The position numbers and the translations under genes are program-made. A stretch of DNA of 64,000 bases. Source: Moniliella sp. 'wahieum'. Its lineage: Eukaryota > Basidiomycota > Moniliellomycetes > Moniliellales > Moniliellaceae. Positions within the stretch are counted from its first letter, which is position 1. Each line of letters begins with the position of its first letter. Shown in pieces: positions 34,693-47,847 of this stretch. The notes under the pieces are model-generated. The model was not told where the DNA came from. It ran no database searches and saw only the letters and a list, made by a program, of their open reading frames with translations. The DNA lies in assembly GCA_003971905.1 (NCBI GenBank), contig RSEE01000148.1, positions 1-64,000 on the forward strand, written 5' to 3'.

Positions 34693-36504
34693 ATGCCCTT
34701 CCCGCGGTGCATCCGCGCGCCTCGGCCGTCACCGGCAGCGACCTGCCCAGCACCGAGAAGCTCTCCCACGAGCGCCTCCTCCACTCGAGCCCCGGCAGCC
34801 TGGACCGCGACCGCTACCGCCCTCGTCCCCGTCCCTGCGCCCTGCCCCGCCGCCCGCCGTGGCTCTGCCGCTGCCTCGCGCCGCAAACGCATCGTCCTCT
34901 TTGCCGCCCTCACCGCCACCGCCATTGCCCTCGCCATTGGGCTCGGCGTCGGCCTCGGCGTCGGTCTCTCCTCCCACTCCCACCACCACGCGGCTCGGAC
35001 GAAGGCGGGTCCAGTCCCACTCGCAGCTTGCCCCCCGCCCCGTCTGGCGCTACTTTTCTCCGGTTCCGCGCGTGTCCCAATATCACCCAGGCCACTGTGC
35101 CTCTCATGCACTCTTCCCTCTGGGCCGACCCGGACCCTGCGTCCGACGGCACGACCACCACCACGCCCAGTACGGCCACCACCGCCGTGGTCGTGCAGCA
35201 TGGTATTGGGCGTAACTTCCAAGTGGCCTTTTCTGCGCTGGCGCCCGTGCTAGATCTGGCCCAGAGCACCGTGCTCGTTGCGCCCAACTTTTACTATCCG
35301 ACCGATGTGCCGCGCGTGCTGCGCAATGGCAGTTACTCCAACTGGTTCAATGCGTCGCAGACGCTTGCATGGGACAAGTTTGCGTCGTGGGGTGGGTGGG
35401 TCGGACCCCGTTTGCGCCCAACAAGTCGGTAGCTGCGTCGTCAGCTACTGTTGGACAGGCGTGGCGTGCAGCACGTACGATGTCCACGATCGTCTGTTTG
35501 CCTTGTTTACCACACGACCCTGTACCCGCACATGGAACGCATCATCTTTGCTGGTCACTCGGGCGGTGCGGCACTGATGAGCCGGTACGGCCATGGTCAG
35601 TTCCGACCCACCGGCGGGATCCAACCTTACCCTCCGCTTTGTCCAGGCCAACACGCCCAACTTTGCCTACTGGACTCCCGAACGGCCCAACGCGACCCAC
35701 ACCCAAAAGTGCGCTGGTGGAACGATTGGAATTACGGGTTGGAAGGCACAAAGTCGCGCTACGTCGCGGCCAAGTTCACCTCGTCGGTGCGCGACATGTT
35801 TCGGTACGTTTACGCCCGTCCTACTGTTCTGGGTTCCGTTTTTCCGTTTTTCCTTCTTCCTCTCTTTTTTTTCTTTTTGTTTGTTTGTTGGTTTGTTGGT
35901 TTGTTGGTGTGGTGGTGGGAAGCAAGGAGAGAAGGATACTGACTAGGGACGCGTACGTTCCCCCTAATCTGCTGTACGTGTGGCCAGACGGTACGTTGCG
36001 CGGGACATAATTGAGTTGCAAGGCAACATGGACACGCGTCGGTGGTTCCCCGTAGGGGACTACGGGTGCCAAGTGGAAGCGCAAGGCGGGAACGACCGAC
36101 GGGACCGAAACTACGCCTGGTGGGTGTACAAGAACCTGTTGTCTGGATCACCATTCAACGTGACCCAGTTCCCATTTTATAGTGAGATGCGCGCGCTGCT
36201 CCCGTCCCGCAGCGTACTGGATAACTCTACCCTGCCTGTGGGCGCAACGTCGAACCAGACGGACGGGTACACCTATACGGCCAGTACGACGCATGCGGAT
36301 GTCGCTGCGGACGCACATGTGTTCCGACACAGGTTCTGTGTCGTTCCGGACGTAGGACACATTGCTCCTCTCATGTGGAACTCGTCCTGTGGCGTACAGG
36401 CGTTTGCCGACGCTGGTGTCCCCCCCAGTACGCCGTTTGCTGATTTGCCCCCGCTCCAGCCGAGTCAGTACCATGGGCCAAAGCCTAAGGCGTCGGATGA
36501 TTAG
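34693..36504 (+). CDS. Type II membrane-anchored or secreted alpha/beta hydrolase
   Basis: The start at ATG 34693 gives a short polar N-terminus (TGSDLPSTEKLSHERLLHSS), then a basic patch (SRRKR) and one helix (IVLFAALTATAIALAIGLGV), i.e. a signal anchor. The catalytic domain begins with VVVQHGIGRNFQVAFSALAP and STVLVAPNFYYP. The nucleophile elbow is IIFAGHSGGAAL (G-H-S-G-G). After an intron starting GTACGT at about 35801, GDYGCQVEAQGG and NYAWWVYKNLL follow, and FRHRFCVVPDVGHIAPLM supplies the late His before TAG 36504. Several N-x-S/T sites fit a secretory route. Frames change near 34720, 35010, 35390, 35560 and 35700. I recognise the fold and an uncharacterised fungal family, not a substrate. 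Confidence 0.75.
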
Positions 36505-36784
36505 GGTCCCGCATTGCGTCCCCCCCCCTCCCCCGGCTCAGCTTGGCGAACGGTCCTGTAATGAATGCCTGACTAGATGGGGGGGGACGAAAAAGAACGA
36601 AAGGAAGAAGGAAGAAAATGCTTTTTCCAGGTTTCCCGTGGACGCGGTGCACGATGGGCCACCGGGGTGGGGGTTGGGTTTGGGGTTGTTCGGTTTCTGT
36701 TTTGGTTGGTTGGTCGGGTTTCGTTTCTGTGAAATGTGCGCCTCAACGTCCCCCGTCTAGCCCCGTCCCGACCCACCCCCCTAA

Positions 36785-36855
36785 TCCAACACAACACAAT
36801 CCAACACAATCCAACCCAAGCCAACCCAAGCCAACCCAAGCCAATCCAAGCCAAA
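36785..36855. repeat. Tandem decamer (CCAACCCAAG)n
   Basis: Alternating CCAACACAAT, CCAACCCAAG and CCAATCCAAG units in 10-bp register. Confidence 0.85.
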
Positions 36856-37117
36856 ACACAACACAACACAGGCCAAGAGGAGTTGCATCGAGTCTCTCCT
36901 CGCATGGTCCCATGATCCCCTGCCCATATCCATGCCATGATCTCATGATGATGATCATGGTCATGGCTACTATGGCACTGGCCAACACGCACTCTGTATA
37001 TCTCTCTTTCCTTTATTGGTTGTGTACCTGTTCCTGTTCGCCGTGGACTTTTTTGTTTTTTCATGTTTTCATGTGCCTCAGCGCTCAGCTTAGCCTAAGC
37101 GCTCAGCCTAAGCCCCC

Positions 37118-37178
37118 TGTGGTCTACCCTGTGGTCTACCCTGTGGTCTACCCTGTGGTCGACCCTGTGGTCTGCCCT
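37118..37178. repeat. Tandem dodecamer (CCCTGTGGTCTA)5
   Basis: Five 12-bp units; the fourth has GTCGA and the fifth GTCTG in place of GTCTA. Confidence 0.9.
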
Positions 37179-37212
37179 GTCCTGACCGATCCAGTCATGG
37201 TGGCTGGCGACT

Positions 37213-37247
37213 GGTGATTGGTGATTGGTGACTGGTGACAGGTGACC
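37213..37247. repeat. Tandem heptamer (GGTGATT)5
   Basis: GGTGATT, GGTGATT, GGTGACT, GGTGACA, GGTGACC. Confidence 0.92.
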
Positions 37248-38078
37248 TTTCTTTCTGGACCCGAGGGGTGGCTATGGCTAGAGACGTTCGGACGGTTTCT
37301 TATTCCCTGCTCTCCTTTCCTTTCCTTGCTTTTCCTTCATTGTTTTTCCTTTGCTTTGCTGTGCTTTGCTTTGCTCGCAGCGTCGATGGCGCCCCTCTTC
37401 TCACTATGCATCCCCCTGGCCTTGGTAGCTGTATGGTGTAGGTGGCATGTGGTGTGTGGGATGGTGTGTATGGTGTAGACAGTGTGGAGGCCGCCACGTT
37501 TTTCCTAGACGCCCTTGTGCACCACAGATCAATCGTGTCTTTCTCTTCTCTCTTCTCTGCTCTCTTTTCTCCTGGCGTCCTGAGCCTGCATTCACCAGGC
37601 CCAGTATCCCGACCGACACGGGACCGCTCCCATCCTTCGCAAACCTCATTCATGGCCCCCCGCTGTGTGGAGTGGGGCGAGACAAAGAGCTCGCACGGCG
37701 GCGACGGATGAATTGAAGCTGCAGCATCAACGACGTTCTTCCACGCGTGTGTGGGTGGTGTACGGAGTACTGCTAGGCAACGCGGCGACCGAGGGCAAAA
37801 CAGACAAAAAAGCGAGCCGCAGCAGATGGGGTTAGTGTGGATTCCCGCGTCTTCCTGGTGTCGTGCGGCGACGTGCGTGTGAGACCCAAGTGTGACATGT
37901 GACTGGGGAGACGGAGGGGGATGGCAATCACATGTCACACCTGGGTTGGGCCAGGGGAGGATGAAATGTCAAGTCCAGCCACGCGCTGGACCGCACAGAA
38001 GTTTTTGCAGAGCAACAGAAGAACACCCAATGGGGGAATGCCGATGGAGTGTCCTGGCCAGAGGCCCATGTGGATTGC

Positions 38079-38100
38079 GTATTGAGTATTGAGTATTGAG
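38079..38100. repeat. Tandem heptamer (GTATTGA)3
   Basis: Three perfect 7-bp units about 90 bp upstream of the next gene's first ATG. Confidence 0.92.
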
Positions 38101-38191
38101 GGCAGGAAGGCATGTCTGCTGAGCGCCCGCCGGTTGGTGCTCCTCTGCTATACTCTCCTCTCTGGACAATTCAGGGGCGGGAGGGAGTAGG

Positions 38192-41100
38192 ATGCCCCCC
38201 ACCCGACCACAGCGGCGCACCCGCACGGGGCAGTGTGTGGCGCAGCCCCCGCCCTTGGCCCATGCGCGCGCAGCCATCCGTAAGAGCATTCAGCAGCCCC
38301 ACCCGCCACTACCACCATCCCCATCGCCATCTCCATCTCCACCACCACCACCACCCACACCACCACTGGCCTTGCCACCACCCCCACCCCTTCCCCCACA
38401 CGGCACCGCAGCGGCACACACCACAGCCGCGGCTGCCCCCCCCCTCTCTCGTCCACCCTGCCGCCGCTCTCGTTCTGGCTGCTGGTGCTGCTCGTCTTGC
38501 CCCAGTACCTCAACGCCCCGCCCGCCGACCGAGCAGCACTCCGCCTCGGCCTCCACTCCGCCTCCCTCTTCGCCTCCGACGACCCCGACAGCGCCCCGCG
38601 CATCGCCCGCCGCCGCTGCCTCCTCCGCCTCCGCCTCGCCCTTGCCCGTGCCCGCACCCACCCCCACACCCGCCCACCCGCCAGCTCCCCCTCGGACGCC
38701 GTTGGCGACGCGCTCTCGACCATTGGTCTTGCCTTTGGCCTCGGCATCCTCGCCCTCCCCATCCTCTTCAACCGTCCCTCCTCCTCGTCCTCCTCCTCGT
38801 CCTCCGCCCCGCCCGGTGCACCAGCTGCGCCCAGCACAGACCCCTCCTCCCGAGTCGGAGCACAAGAAACCCCGCTCTTCCCTGCCTGGCCACCAGCACT
38901 GCCGACTGCGGGCGTGCCGCTGGACGTGCGCTTTGCCCCGCGCCTGGCCTCTCGCGCGCTGACCCAACGCCCCTTCTCCACCCCCGTCCTCCGCCCCACA
39001 CGCTCCTCCATCCGCCGCGCCCGCCCACACGCCCACACCGCCCTCGCCGCCTGCTCCCCCCCGCCCCCCTTGCCCTCCCCAAACCTTCTTCCCGCCTTGG
39101 CCTCCTCAACGCCGTCCAGACTCGCCGCCAGCTCGTCGTCGCTGACATTCAGTGGAAGGTACGTGTCTCCCCGGTACTCCTGCTCCTGCCCCTGCCACTG
39201 CCTCACTTGTGTCATTCCCCACTGACCTTCGACCTTGCAAAGTTTGAGCCACGGCAATGCCAGCACCCGAACTCGCCATGCCTGGCTTTGCGCTCCCCGT
39301 CGTCGACCAGCCCGTCCGCCCAGCCCCCGCGCGTTTCCCCCTCCCGGCTGAAGATCCCCCGCAGCCCATGGAAATGCCCATCCCCATCCTCCCCATGCCC
39401 ATGCCCAACCCCATGCTCACCCCGCAGCCCCCCGCCCCTCTTTCCGCCCACGTACCCGACCTCCCTGCCATCCCTCCGTCGCCACCGACCTCCCCGCCAT
39501 CCCTCCGCCGCCGCCGGACGCACCCGACGGACAAGACGCACAAGACGGACCCGACGGACCGCTGCTTTCCCTACCACGCACGGACGACCGCCGTCGCCCC
39601 TCTCTCGTGCCTCCGCTCATCGTACCCGAACGCAGCGGCAGTGGGATCGGTCCTCGCGGCCACCTCAGCCCTAGCGATTCGGCTAGTGTCGCCGACACAC
39701 CTAACCCGCTCAACAACCCCTTTGGCCACCACGACGGCCCTCCCGCCCATTTCCCCTCTCGCCCGTCTTGGGCTCCGACGGTCCCACTCCCTTCCCGGAA
39801 CCTGCCGCTGGATTGGAACCTGTGTCTGTGTCTGTGCCCGTGTCGGTGCCTTCTTCTTTGCCCGCTCTCCCCGTTACCCCATTTCCTTTGCCGCCGGCGC
39901 CGGAAAGTACAAGTACAAACACACCGAAGCGGACCTTTCCCCTTCGGCTCAGCCTTTGCCCGTCGTGCGAACCTCCGATTCACCCACCTCGTTCGTCCGC
40001 CCCGGCCACACCCACCGCGCATCCCTCAGCGCCAACGCACCGGCCTTTGTCCCCTCCAGTGCGCGACAAGGACCTCTAGGCGTAGGCACTGGCAACGGGC
40101 CTACGCCCTTCCACTTCCCCCCCTTACCCTCGGCTGCGCCCACACTAGCAGGGGACGGGTACCGTGTCGAGAACGCATCTGGGCCAATCAGTGTGCCGCC
40201 TCCACCGCGTCGGGCCCCGGCGGACCATACGCGTAGACGTAGCGCGACGGTCAGTGCGTTCGGACAAGACTTGGCTTTCCCCCCGCCCTGGCGCCCCATT
40301 GACACTTTGCCCCCCACCCCGGTTCGGTCCACGTTTGGCGTCACCACTCTCCGTCCGCCTCGGCCTCGCCTCTGCCTCGGGTATTGTGGGACGCGATCCC
40401 CTTCCCCTGACGTCCCGCACGTTCCCCCTCCCCCCGACCGTCGAGCAGCCCACGTGCCTGACTCTACCGGTACCGCTCCCACTCTCGCCACCGCCACCGA
40501 TCCCTTCCGCTTCCGCTTCCGCTTCCACCTTGCTGGGATCCAGTAGCTTCGGCGTGGGCGCACATACTTCTCCGCTTGGTGCGGCCGGTAGCCCTCCCAC
40601 TGCTGGGCCCACTCGGTCACCTGGTCCCGCGCCTGCAACGACGCCATCTGCTTTGGTCCCGCCCACCATGCCTATTCCGGGTCGGATGGGCACGGCGAGC
40701 GGACCGTGGAACGTGCGTGGCCCACCACATGCTTACCCGTTCTTGCAACCTGCCGCTCGTCCCAGTGCGTACGTCGGAAGTACTACCGTTGCACGTGCTG
40801 CGACTGGTGGGGTGGCAGGAGGACAGCCCCCGCCGGCGCTACAACCACAACAGCTACGGCTGCCCCTCCGGTGTCTGTTTCGTCTGCTTCGTCACATGTG
40901 CATGCCCGGCACATGTCCGGCGCCATATTGGCCAGCGGGATGAACGCCAACGCCAACGCGAATGGGAATCCCAATCTGAATCCCAATCTGAATCCAGGTA
41001 TGAACCTGAATCTGAATCTGAATCTCAGTCCGAGCATGAAGATGAATATGAACGTGGCTCGACGGGGGTCGATTTCCTTGGCCAGCGGACCGATGGGCAA

Positions 41101-44100
41101 CAGTGCTCACCCCCCGCGCTCACGGACAGGCCGTATCGTTCACCATCCGCTCAAGACTACGGGCCACAACTCGACCCCGAGCGTGCAGCTGGACCCAGCG
41201 GCGTTTGCCGAGATGCTCGCGGCCCAAGCGGGTGCGGCACAAGCTAAACCCGACCCGACGGGGTCGGGGTCGGGCCTAGGATCAGGCACGGGGGAATGGG
41301 TATGGGAATGGGTATGGGTATGGGTGCGGGCGCAGGGATAAGGGGGAAGAGCGGATTGGAGAATGGTGGGCAGTATGCTAAGGACCGTCCATTGGGTCGT
41401 ATTGCCCCAACTACCGTCGTCTCCCCGCTCAAACCTCGCAAGGCCATCACCATCCTCGTCCCGGACGAGTACCTGCATCGCGACGCCCGCCGTCCCAGCC
41501 GTACGCCTACCTCGCTCCGCCGGCGCGCGACGAGGCGCTGCAGCTGGAAACGGAGGTGGGGGATTTGTTGGATGCGGATCTGGCCGAAGCAGAGCGCAAG
41601 TTGCAGCAGGAGCAAGACGAAACGGAAACGGACGAAGAAGAAGAAGATGATGATGATGACGATGATGATGAGGGAGAAGCGCGTCCTACTTCCCGATCTG
41701 CGTCTACGCACTCGTCCAACGGGCACGGGAGCCCGTCGCGCACGTCCTCCCACCCGGGACAGACGACGGAACAAGTGCAGGCCAAAAAAGATCATCTGCT
41801 GCGCTTGCGAATCATCAACCGTCGTCGCGGCGGCTGGCACGCTCGGCGCCCGCTTCTGCACCTCGCCTTGCCGGCGGACACTCCCGACGCCGCAGCCAAC
41901 GCGGGGTCGGACGCCCGTTCTGCCGGACACCTCCCGCTCCCGACGGGCTTTTTGCCGGAGCAGCAGGACAGGAACCGGTCAGAGTGGATGCCGCGCGGGG
42001 CGCACTGGGCCGCTGAAGAACACAAATTGCCTGTGCTGGCGGAGCGCAGTGCCAGTGCCTTGCGTGGCTCGATCCGCGTCTCGATGCCATCTCGCGGTTC
42101 CAGCACGAGGAAGAGTTGCCGCCCTGCCCGCTGCCCGCCTCGCTCGTCGTCGCTGTGCCGCCACCACCGTACCGCGCCTGGAACGGGTACCTCCGCTGGC
42201 GCAACGATGAGGCCCATCGCGCTTGGGCTCAGGAACTCACCGCGTTCCTCCCCCTCGACATGGTACGTTGTCCCCCCCCTCCAAACGCGCTTCTTGTTGT
42301 CCCGACGGCCTGGGATTTGGAGTGCACTAGGTACTGACACGGACAGGACCAGGACACCAGTTTCGACGCCGATGCCGATGCCGATGCTGATGGCGAGACT
42401 GACGCCGATGCCCTCCCCGCGCTGGACGAATGGACCCATCTCGTCCCGGCCGCCGGGACGAGAGAGAAGAAAGGGCGGCTCTGCTGGCCCGTGCGGCGCG
42501 CCGCGAACGCCGCTCCCGCGTCTCTCCCCCCAGCTTGATGCCCATCGCGCGAGACGAGCTGCCAGAGCCCGCCGGGATCGACACGACGTTTGCCGCCACC
42601 GCGCCGGGTCGAGTTCCGGACATTACGCTGGCCGAGGAATCAGAGAGCGTGTCAACGCTGTCGTCGTCGTCGCCGGAGCCGGAGGCGGGGTCGGGAGGTC
42701 GGTCGCACAAGCTACTCCAGCACGCACCGGCACGGCCACCGGGACTTCGCGCCACTCGCCCCGGTTCCCCTTGGGCCTCTCCTCGCCCGGCGGGTCCTTT
42801 GGTTGTCCACTTTCCTTCCCCTCCCACCCGTTCCGCCGCTCGGCGAGGCCAGCTTGCTGGACCCGGCTACCGAAGCCCGTATCCGTGCTCGCCACGACCG
42901 TCTCTCCGCCCCCTTCTCTTCCGCACCCACCCCGACCACCGCCCTCTCCCCCACCACGTATGACCGCGAACTTAAGAGCGACTCGGCCCTGCCCCTCCAC
43001 CTCCGCCCGGCGCCCTCAACACAAAAGGACCCAAGTGGTCTCCCTGCTCCTGCTCCGGATCCTGCTCCGGATCCTGCTCCCAGTCCGTCCAAGCAGAGTC
43101 CGACCGGGGCAGTCCCCCTTGCCGAAAAGGAGGGAGAGGAGATGGGCCACGGTGTGCCGAGCCCGCAGCTGGGACCGACGGTGGCGCCGCTGTTGTCTGC
43201 GCCATCCTGGTCGCGGTTGCCACCGGATGAGTACGACTCGGACATGGATACCAACCCGTCGGACCATGCGAGCAGCCTGATGAGCCTCATCCACGAGCGC
43301 GAGGAAGACCCTGATGACTCGGACGGGCCGGCGGACGAAGAAGAGTCGCCCTACCGCCCGCCGCGGAGCGTCTCGGCGGTCGGACGTCTGTCGAGCGTGG
43401 GCTTTCTTGCGTCGGACGACCGCGGTGCGCCGGAGCACACTACGGTGCTGCCACGGACCACCGACGCGCAGGGCAGCGACCCGCTGCGCAGTCGGCGCAC
43501 GAGCCAGGCGAGCCGGTGGACGAGCCACGGACGGAGCATGACGTGCGAGACGTTGCCCTCGTCGAGCATTGGCGAGGGGGAGAGGATTGCACGCGGCGCG
43601 CCGACCCCACCGCCATCCGAAGTGGCCATGAGCCGTCGGCCGAGCTACTTCCAACCCCGACCGAGCGTCTCGGGCCGCTCCTCCACCACCCTCGCCGTGC
43701 TCGCCCCTAGCCCGCCCGTCCCACCCGTGCGGCCTGTCCCGCGCCCGCTGCCCGACGACCCGGACTACATCTCCAACCCGTCCGACGAGGACGAGGAGCA
43801 ACTGTACGGCACGTACGACCCCGACGAGCAGGACGACCTCGCGTTTAGTCCTGTCCAGCCTTACCATCCGCCCATGGCCACTGCCCGCCCGCCCCACACG
43901 GGCGCCTTCTCACTCGCCCCGGCTTGGCCACACGATCCCCGCCTCCACCGTCCTGGCCAGCCGTCGTGGGAGGAACCCCAGCCGCTGCCACACCACTCAC
44001 ACCACCCACTCCAGCCACACTTCTCCCCGGATCGCAGCGATCGCTCTTGCCGCCCGGGTCGGGACCAAGGACGCTCAACGCGGCCGCGCCGGCGTTCCAG

Positions 44101-47100
44101 CCGACCGGACAGCGTGCGTTTACGTTCCAGTCGCCGCTGCCGTACCCCTACCCCAGTCTGCCCGACGACAAGCCCACGCCGCCCTCGGCCTCGGCCTCGC
44201 TCTCGGTCTCGTCCCCCGGCACAGGCACAGCTACAGCCACAGCTACAGGTACAGGTACAGGCACAGGTACAGGCACAGGTACCAGTTTCCATTTGCCCGA
44301 CGTGTTTGCCCGTCCGCCGCTGGCCAAGCCCATCACTATCCGTCGGCCCAAGGAGACCATGCACACGTCCCCACTGGCTTCGCCACACCGCACCCTGCTC
44401 GCAGGGCGACGTGCTGGTGCCGAGCCGGCCGTCGCAAGCACAAGATAATACAGGGTCCAGCGTGCCCAAACTCGTTTCCCACTTGCACGAGATGATGAAG
44501 AACCAAACTGGCTCCCACGACGCGTCCCACAAGGTAGGAGCGTCAGCAGGTGTTCCGGGTGAATCGGCCCTGTCTCTCGCTGCTTCGGGGCACAATAGGC
44601 TCTCCCACCCTACTCGTGCCTCTTCTCCGCGAGGATCGCCATCGCCCCCGCCCTCGGTGCCCTCTGAGACGGAAGAGATGGTCAGTTGGCACGCGACGAA
44701 AAAGGATGGATTGGGTCACGCGTACCCCTCTCCCTCTGCGCACCCACACGAAGACAACAGTGCCGACGACGCCGACGGATCGGACTTGGATCGTTCCACG
44801 GACTACAGCTCGAGCGAAATGGCCGCCGAGATGGAAATGGAGCGGGAGACGGAGGAGGAAGAGGAAGAGGAAATGGAGGAGGAAGAGGAAGATGTGGTGG
44901 ACGAACTAGCACGAAGACTGGAGCAAAGTGTGGATGCATGGCTGGACCAGCTGGTACGGCAAATGCGGAACGCAACCAATGGACCAAGTAGTGGACCAGC
45001 CAGTCGCCCTGTACCTCCTCCACACACGTGGGCGCCTCCCCTGGTGCTCAGCTCGGACGGCCAACCGCGCTTCCTGGACCCCAAGGCGGTCGGCACACCC
45101 AAACTGCTCCCCGCCCCGCGTGCGTCCCAGGCGCTCAACCTGTCTGAATCGGGCGAACACGACTTTGACCGCGTCCAGGCCGTGTTGGAAAGCCAGTTTG
45201 CCCAGCTGAAACGGACCTTGACCCAGGCCATTCCGGAGCTGGTGCAGGATCACTACCGGGTCGCTGATGCACGTCCCGTCTCCACTTCCACCTCCACCTC
45301 CACTTCCACGTCTACTTCCCCTTCCACGCCGAAGGAGCGTGCTGCCCACTTATCCGACGAGGCCTTGGCTCGTCTCATGAGCACCATCGCCTACCGTATC
45401 CGTCACAGCCTTACCATCTCCGTCGCCGAGGTACAGGCGTCGACCACAGGCTTGCCTCCGCCCGTCGCTTCGCCCCTGCTTCTGTCCCTGGAACGGGTGG
45501 AGCGAGCGGTAGCTCAGCTGCCTGCGTTCGACCAGGCCCAAGCTAAAGTGGAGGAACTGGTGAGCTATGTATCGGCACGCATGGACGGCCTCAAGCGCAC
45601 CATGCAAGAGGGACAAGACGCGTTGACGGACGAAGTGAACATGGCGGTGTACAAGGCAGTTGCGCCTCAGGTAGAAGAACGCGCAGACACAGACCCGGAA
45701 CTGGTCTCGTCCATCTTGGTCTCCAACTTGGTCCAGGTCGTGGAAGAGTACACGTCCTATGGCGATCAGGCTGAGGTCGCAGGCGAATTGGTCAGCAGCC
45801 TCGTTCGCCCCTTGATCTCTTCCCTGATGCAGGACTTTTTGGACGACGTGCGCGCACACACGGAAGCCTTGTGGGACGACTGGGTCGACGAGGCCAACGA
45901 GCGCTTGGAAACGGCTTATGCTCACCTCGGACCCCTCACAACAACCAAAGATCGTGCCAAGCTGGGCGCGGGAACGGGCACAGGCACAGGAACGGGTACG
46001 GGTACGGGTACGGGAACGGGTACGGTGCTCCGCCCATCTTCGGTCCAGCCTTCGTCGCCGGTCCGGACTGCCTTGGCCAATCGCACAGCGCTGGACAAGG
46101 CAGTGGGGTCCGAGGCGGTGCACAAGGCAGTGCTGACGGTGCTCAAAGAGAACAGCATGGACTACGATCAGGTGGTTGGGATGCTGGAGCCGCTGATCGA
46201 CAAACAAGAAGGTACCAATGCGGGTCTGGAGGTGGTGTTGGAAAAGCAGCGGGATACGCTGGCTGAAGTGGGCCGATTGCCAGCGCTAGCACGCTCAATG
46301 GCAGACCGGGTTTGTCCTCGACACGGAGAACTAGGGACTCGTTTAACCATTTGCTAGAGCGCATGGGCGCGCTCGTCACCCTCGATGAGTCCACTGTATC
46401 CTTCATGTCGGATCTGGAGGAAGAACGACTGAGCTTGGAGGAGAAGGTGGCCCAACTCACACGCCACATGCGCGACCAAGAACTTTCGCAGCACGCCGCC
46501 AAGGCTGAGGCCAAGGCCCAGCAGGGCATTGTGGCTGCGTTGGAGGCCAGTCTGGCGTCTCTACGGGACCGACTTGGCCGAGCCGAGACGGACCTGGTCC
46601 GGGTCCAGGATGAAGCCAATCGCCACCGGAACGAGGCGATGCGCGCGCTGCAAGAAGAGAACGAGGCGCGTCACCAGCTTGAGACGGCCCGGCGCGCCCA
46701 AATCCAAGCGGAAACCCGCTTGGCTCAGATGCAAGACGAGCAGGTGCGAGCCAAAGCGCGCGCGGAGCAGTGTGAGGAGGAAGCTGAGGCTTCCAGGGCA
46801 GCGCTCCGTAGTGAACGTGAAGAGTACGACGCTCATCTCCGTACCCAGCAGGCCCAACTCGAGTCGGCCGAAACGGCCGCCGCGGCAGCGCGCAAGCAAG
46901 TGGACTTTATGTCGATTCGTTTGTTGGAGGTGGAAACGATGGCGAACGAACGGGTCGCCGAGCAGAGCAAGATTGCAGCGGAGACGTTGGGAGAACAACA
47001 AGAGTTGCGTCGCCGTTTGGCGGAGCAGGATACCATGATTCATAAGCTGGCCACCGAGCTGGCGACACAAACTCATCTCTCTACCATCGCTTCCACCCAG

Positions 47101-47847
47101 TTGGCCGATGCGAATCGACGTGCCATCGATGCAGACAAGACGAGTCGGATGCTGATGATGGCCGAGCGGACGATTGCCACACTGCAATCTAAAGTACAGG
47201 CCATGCAAGCATCGTCCGCTGAGATGAAGAAGTCCCAGAACGAGGCAGCTGTACGTACTTCCCCCCCCCCTCCCCACCTCCTCGCCTCTATCGGGGTTCG
47301 ATAGTTATTACGTGCGTGTGTGAACGGGAAGAAGGAAAGACTATATACTGACGCTGATGAATTTGAATTGGACTGCCGATGGACAGCGTTCTCAGCGCGA
47401 ATTTGACCAGTACCGTTCCCAGTTCCAGGCCATGGAGCGCGAAGTGGGCGCACTCAAGGAGACGATGGTCGAGCGTGCTCGGCTGGACGAGGCCGAGCGA
47501 GTGATTGCGTCCAACACAAAAGAAAACGATGAGCTCAAACGGAAAATCGCCTTGTTGCAAGCCACGGCCGTGGCCCCCGCCCCTACCGCTACTAGTACAA
47601 CGACTAGCCTTACCTCGACGAGTGTCGCGTCGCGGCCGCGCGGGCGAGCGCGGTCCGAGTCGACATCCTCTCTTCTTCCCCTGCGTCTTGGTCCATGGCG
47701 CCGACGTCGATGGCACGGGCGGAGAAGACACCCTCTGTGTCTACTCAGGCGGCCGCTACCACATCCAAGGGCGCCGGGACCACCTGGATAGCCTTGGGCG
47801 AGGTAGGACACATGGTCCAGGTCGACCAAGACGGCTGGTGGAGCTGA
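38192..47847 (+). CDS. Very large Pro/Ser-rich protein with N-terminal TM segments and C-terminal coiled coil, unrecognised
   Basis: Coding character continues for 9.6 kb from ATG 38192 (MPPTRPQRRTRTGQCVAQPP). An N-terminal Pro tract is followed by two hydrophobic segments (LSFWLLVLLVLPQYL, IGLAFGLGILALPILF). Then come ~2000 residues of disordered Pro/Ser/Asp sequence with dipeptide runs: Asn-Leu at 40975-41040, Met-Gly near 41300, an acidic run at 41640-41680, and Gly-Thr runs at 44235 and 45970. A helical region at 44900-45960 leads into a long coiled coil at 46360-47540 (MSDLEEERLSLEEKVAQLTR). Introns are visible at 39159-39242, 42263-42346 and 47251-47396, all GTACGT. The end is TGA 47847 (VQVDQDGWWS). 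Frames change many times. It could be two genes with a boundary near 41300; I do not know a function. A structural or scaffold role is only an inference from the coiled coil. Confidence 0.6.
40970..41045 (+). repeat. Hexamer tract encoding an Asn-Leu/Asn-Pro run
   Basis: (AATCTG)n and (AATCCC)n units in 6-bp register inside the large protein. Confidence 0.85.
44228..44285 (+). repeat. Hexamer tract (ACAGGT)n
   Basis: About nine 6-bp units alternating ACAGGT, ACAGGC and ACAGCT in the coding region; it reads as a Gly-Thr or Ala-Thr-type dipeptide run depending on frame. Confidence 0.88.
45968..46025 (+). repeat. Hexamer tract encoding a Gly-Thr run
   Basis: About nine GGNACN-type 6-bp units (GGGTAC, GGCACA, GGAACG), giving a (Gly-Thr)n run just before the C-terminal coiled coil. 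Confidence 0.88.

Larger units (their letters stand above)
36505..38191. other. 1.7-kb intergenic stretch with several tandem arrays
   Basis: No gene is recognised. It contains a CCAACCCAAG decamer array at 36785-36855, a CCCTGTGGTCTA dodecamer array at 37118-37178, heptamer arrays at 37213-37247 and 38079-38100, and paired CACATGTC/GACATGTGAC motifs at 37891 and 37930. Confidence 0.6.

Noticed and set aside
42623..45349. Long minus-strand open frames opposite the large protein
   Set aside because: Sense-strand sequence has the helical and coiled-coil character and matched introns; the antisense frames are compositional shadows.
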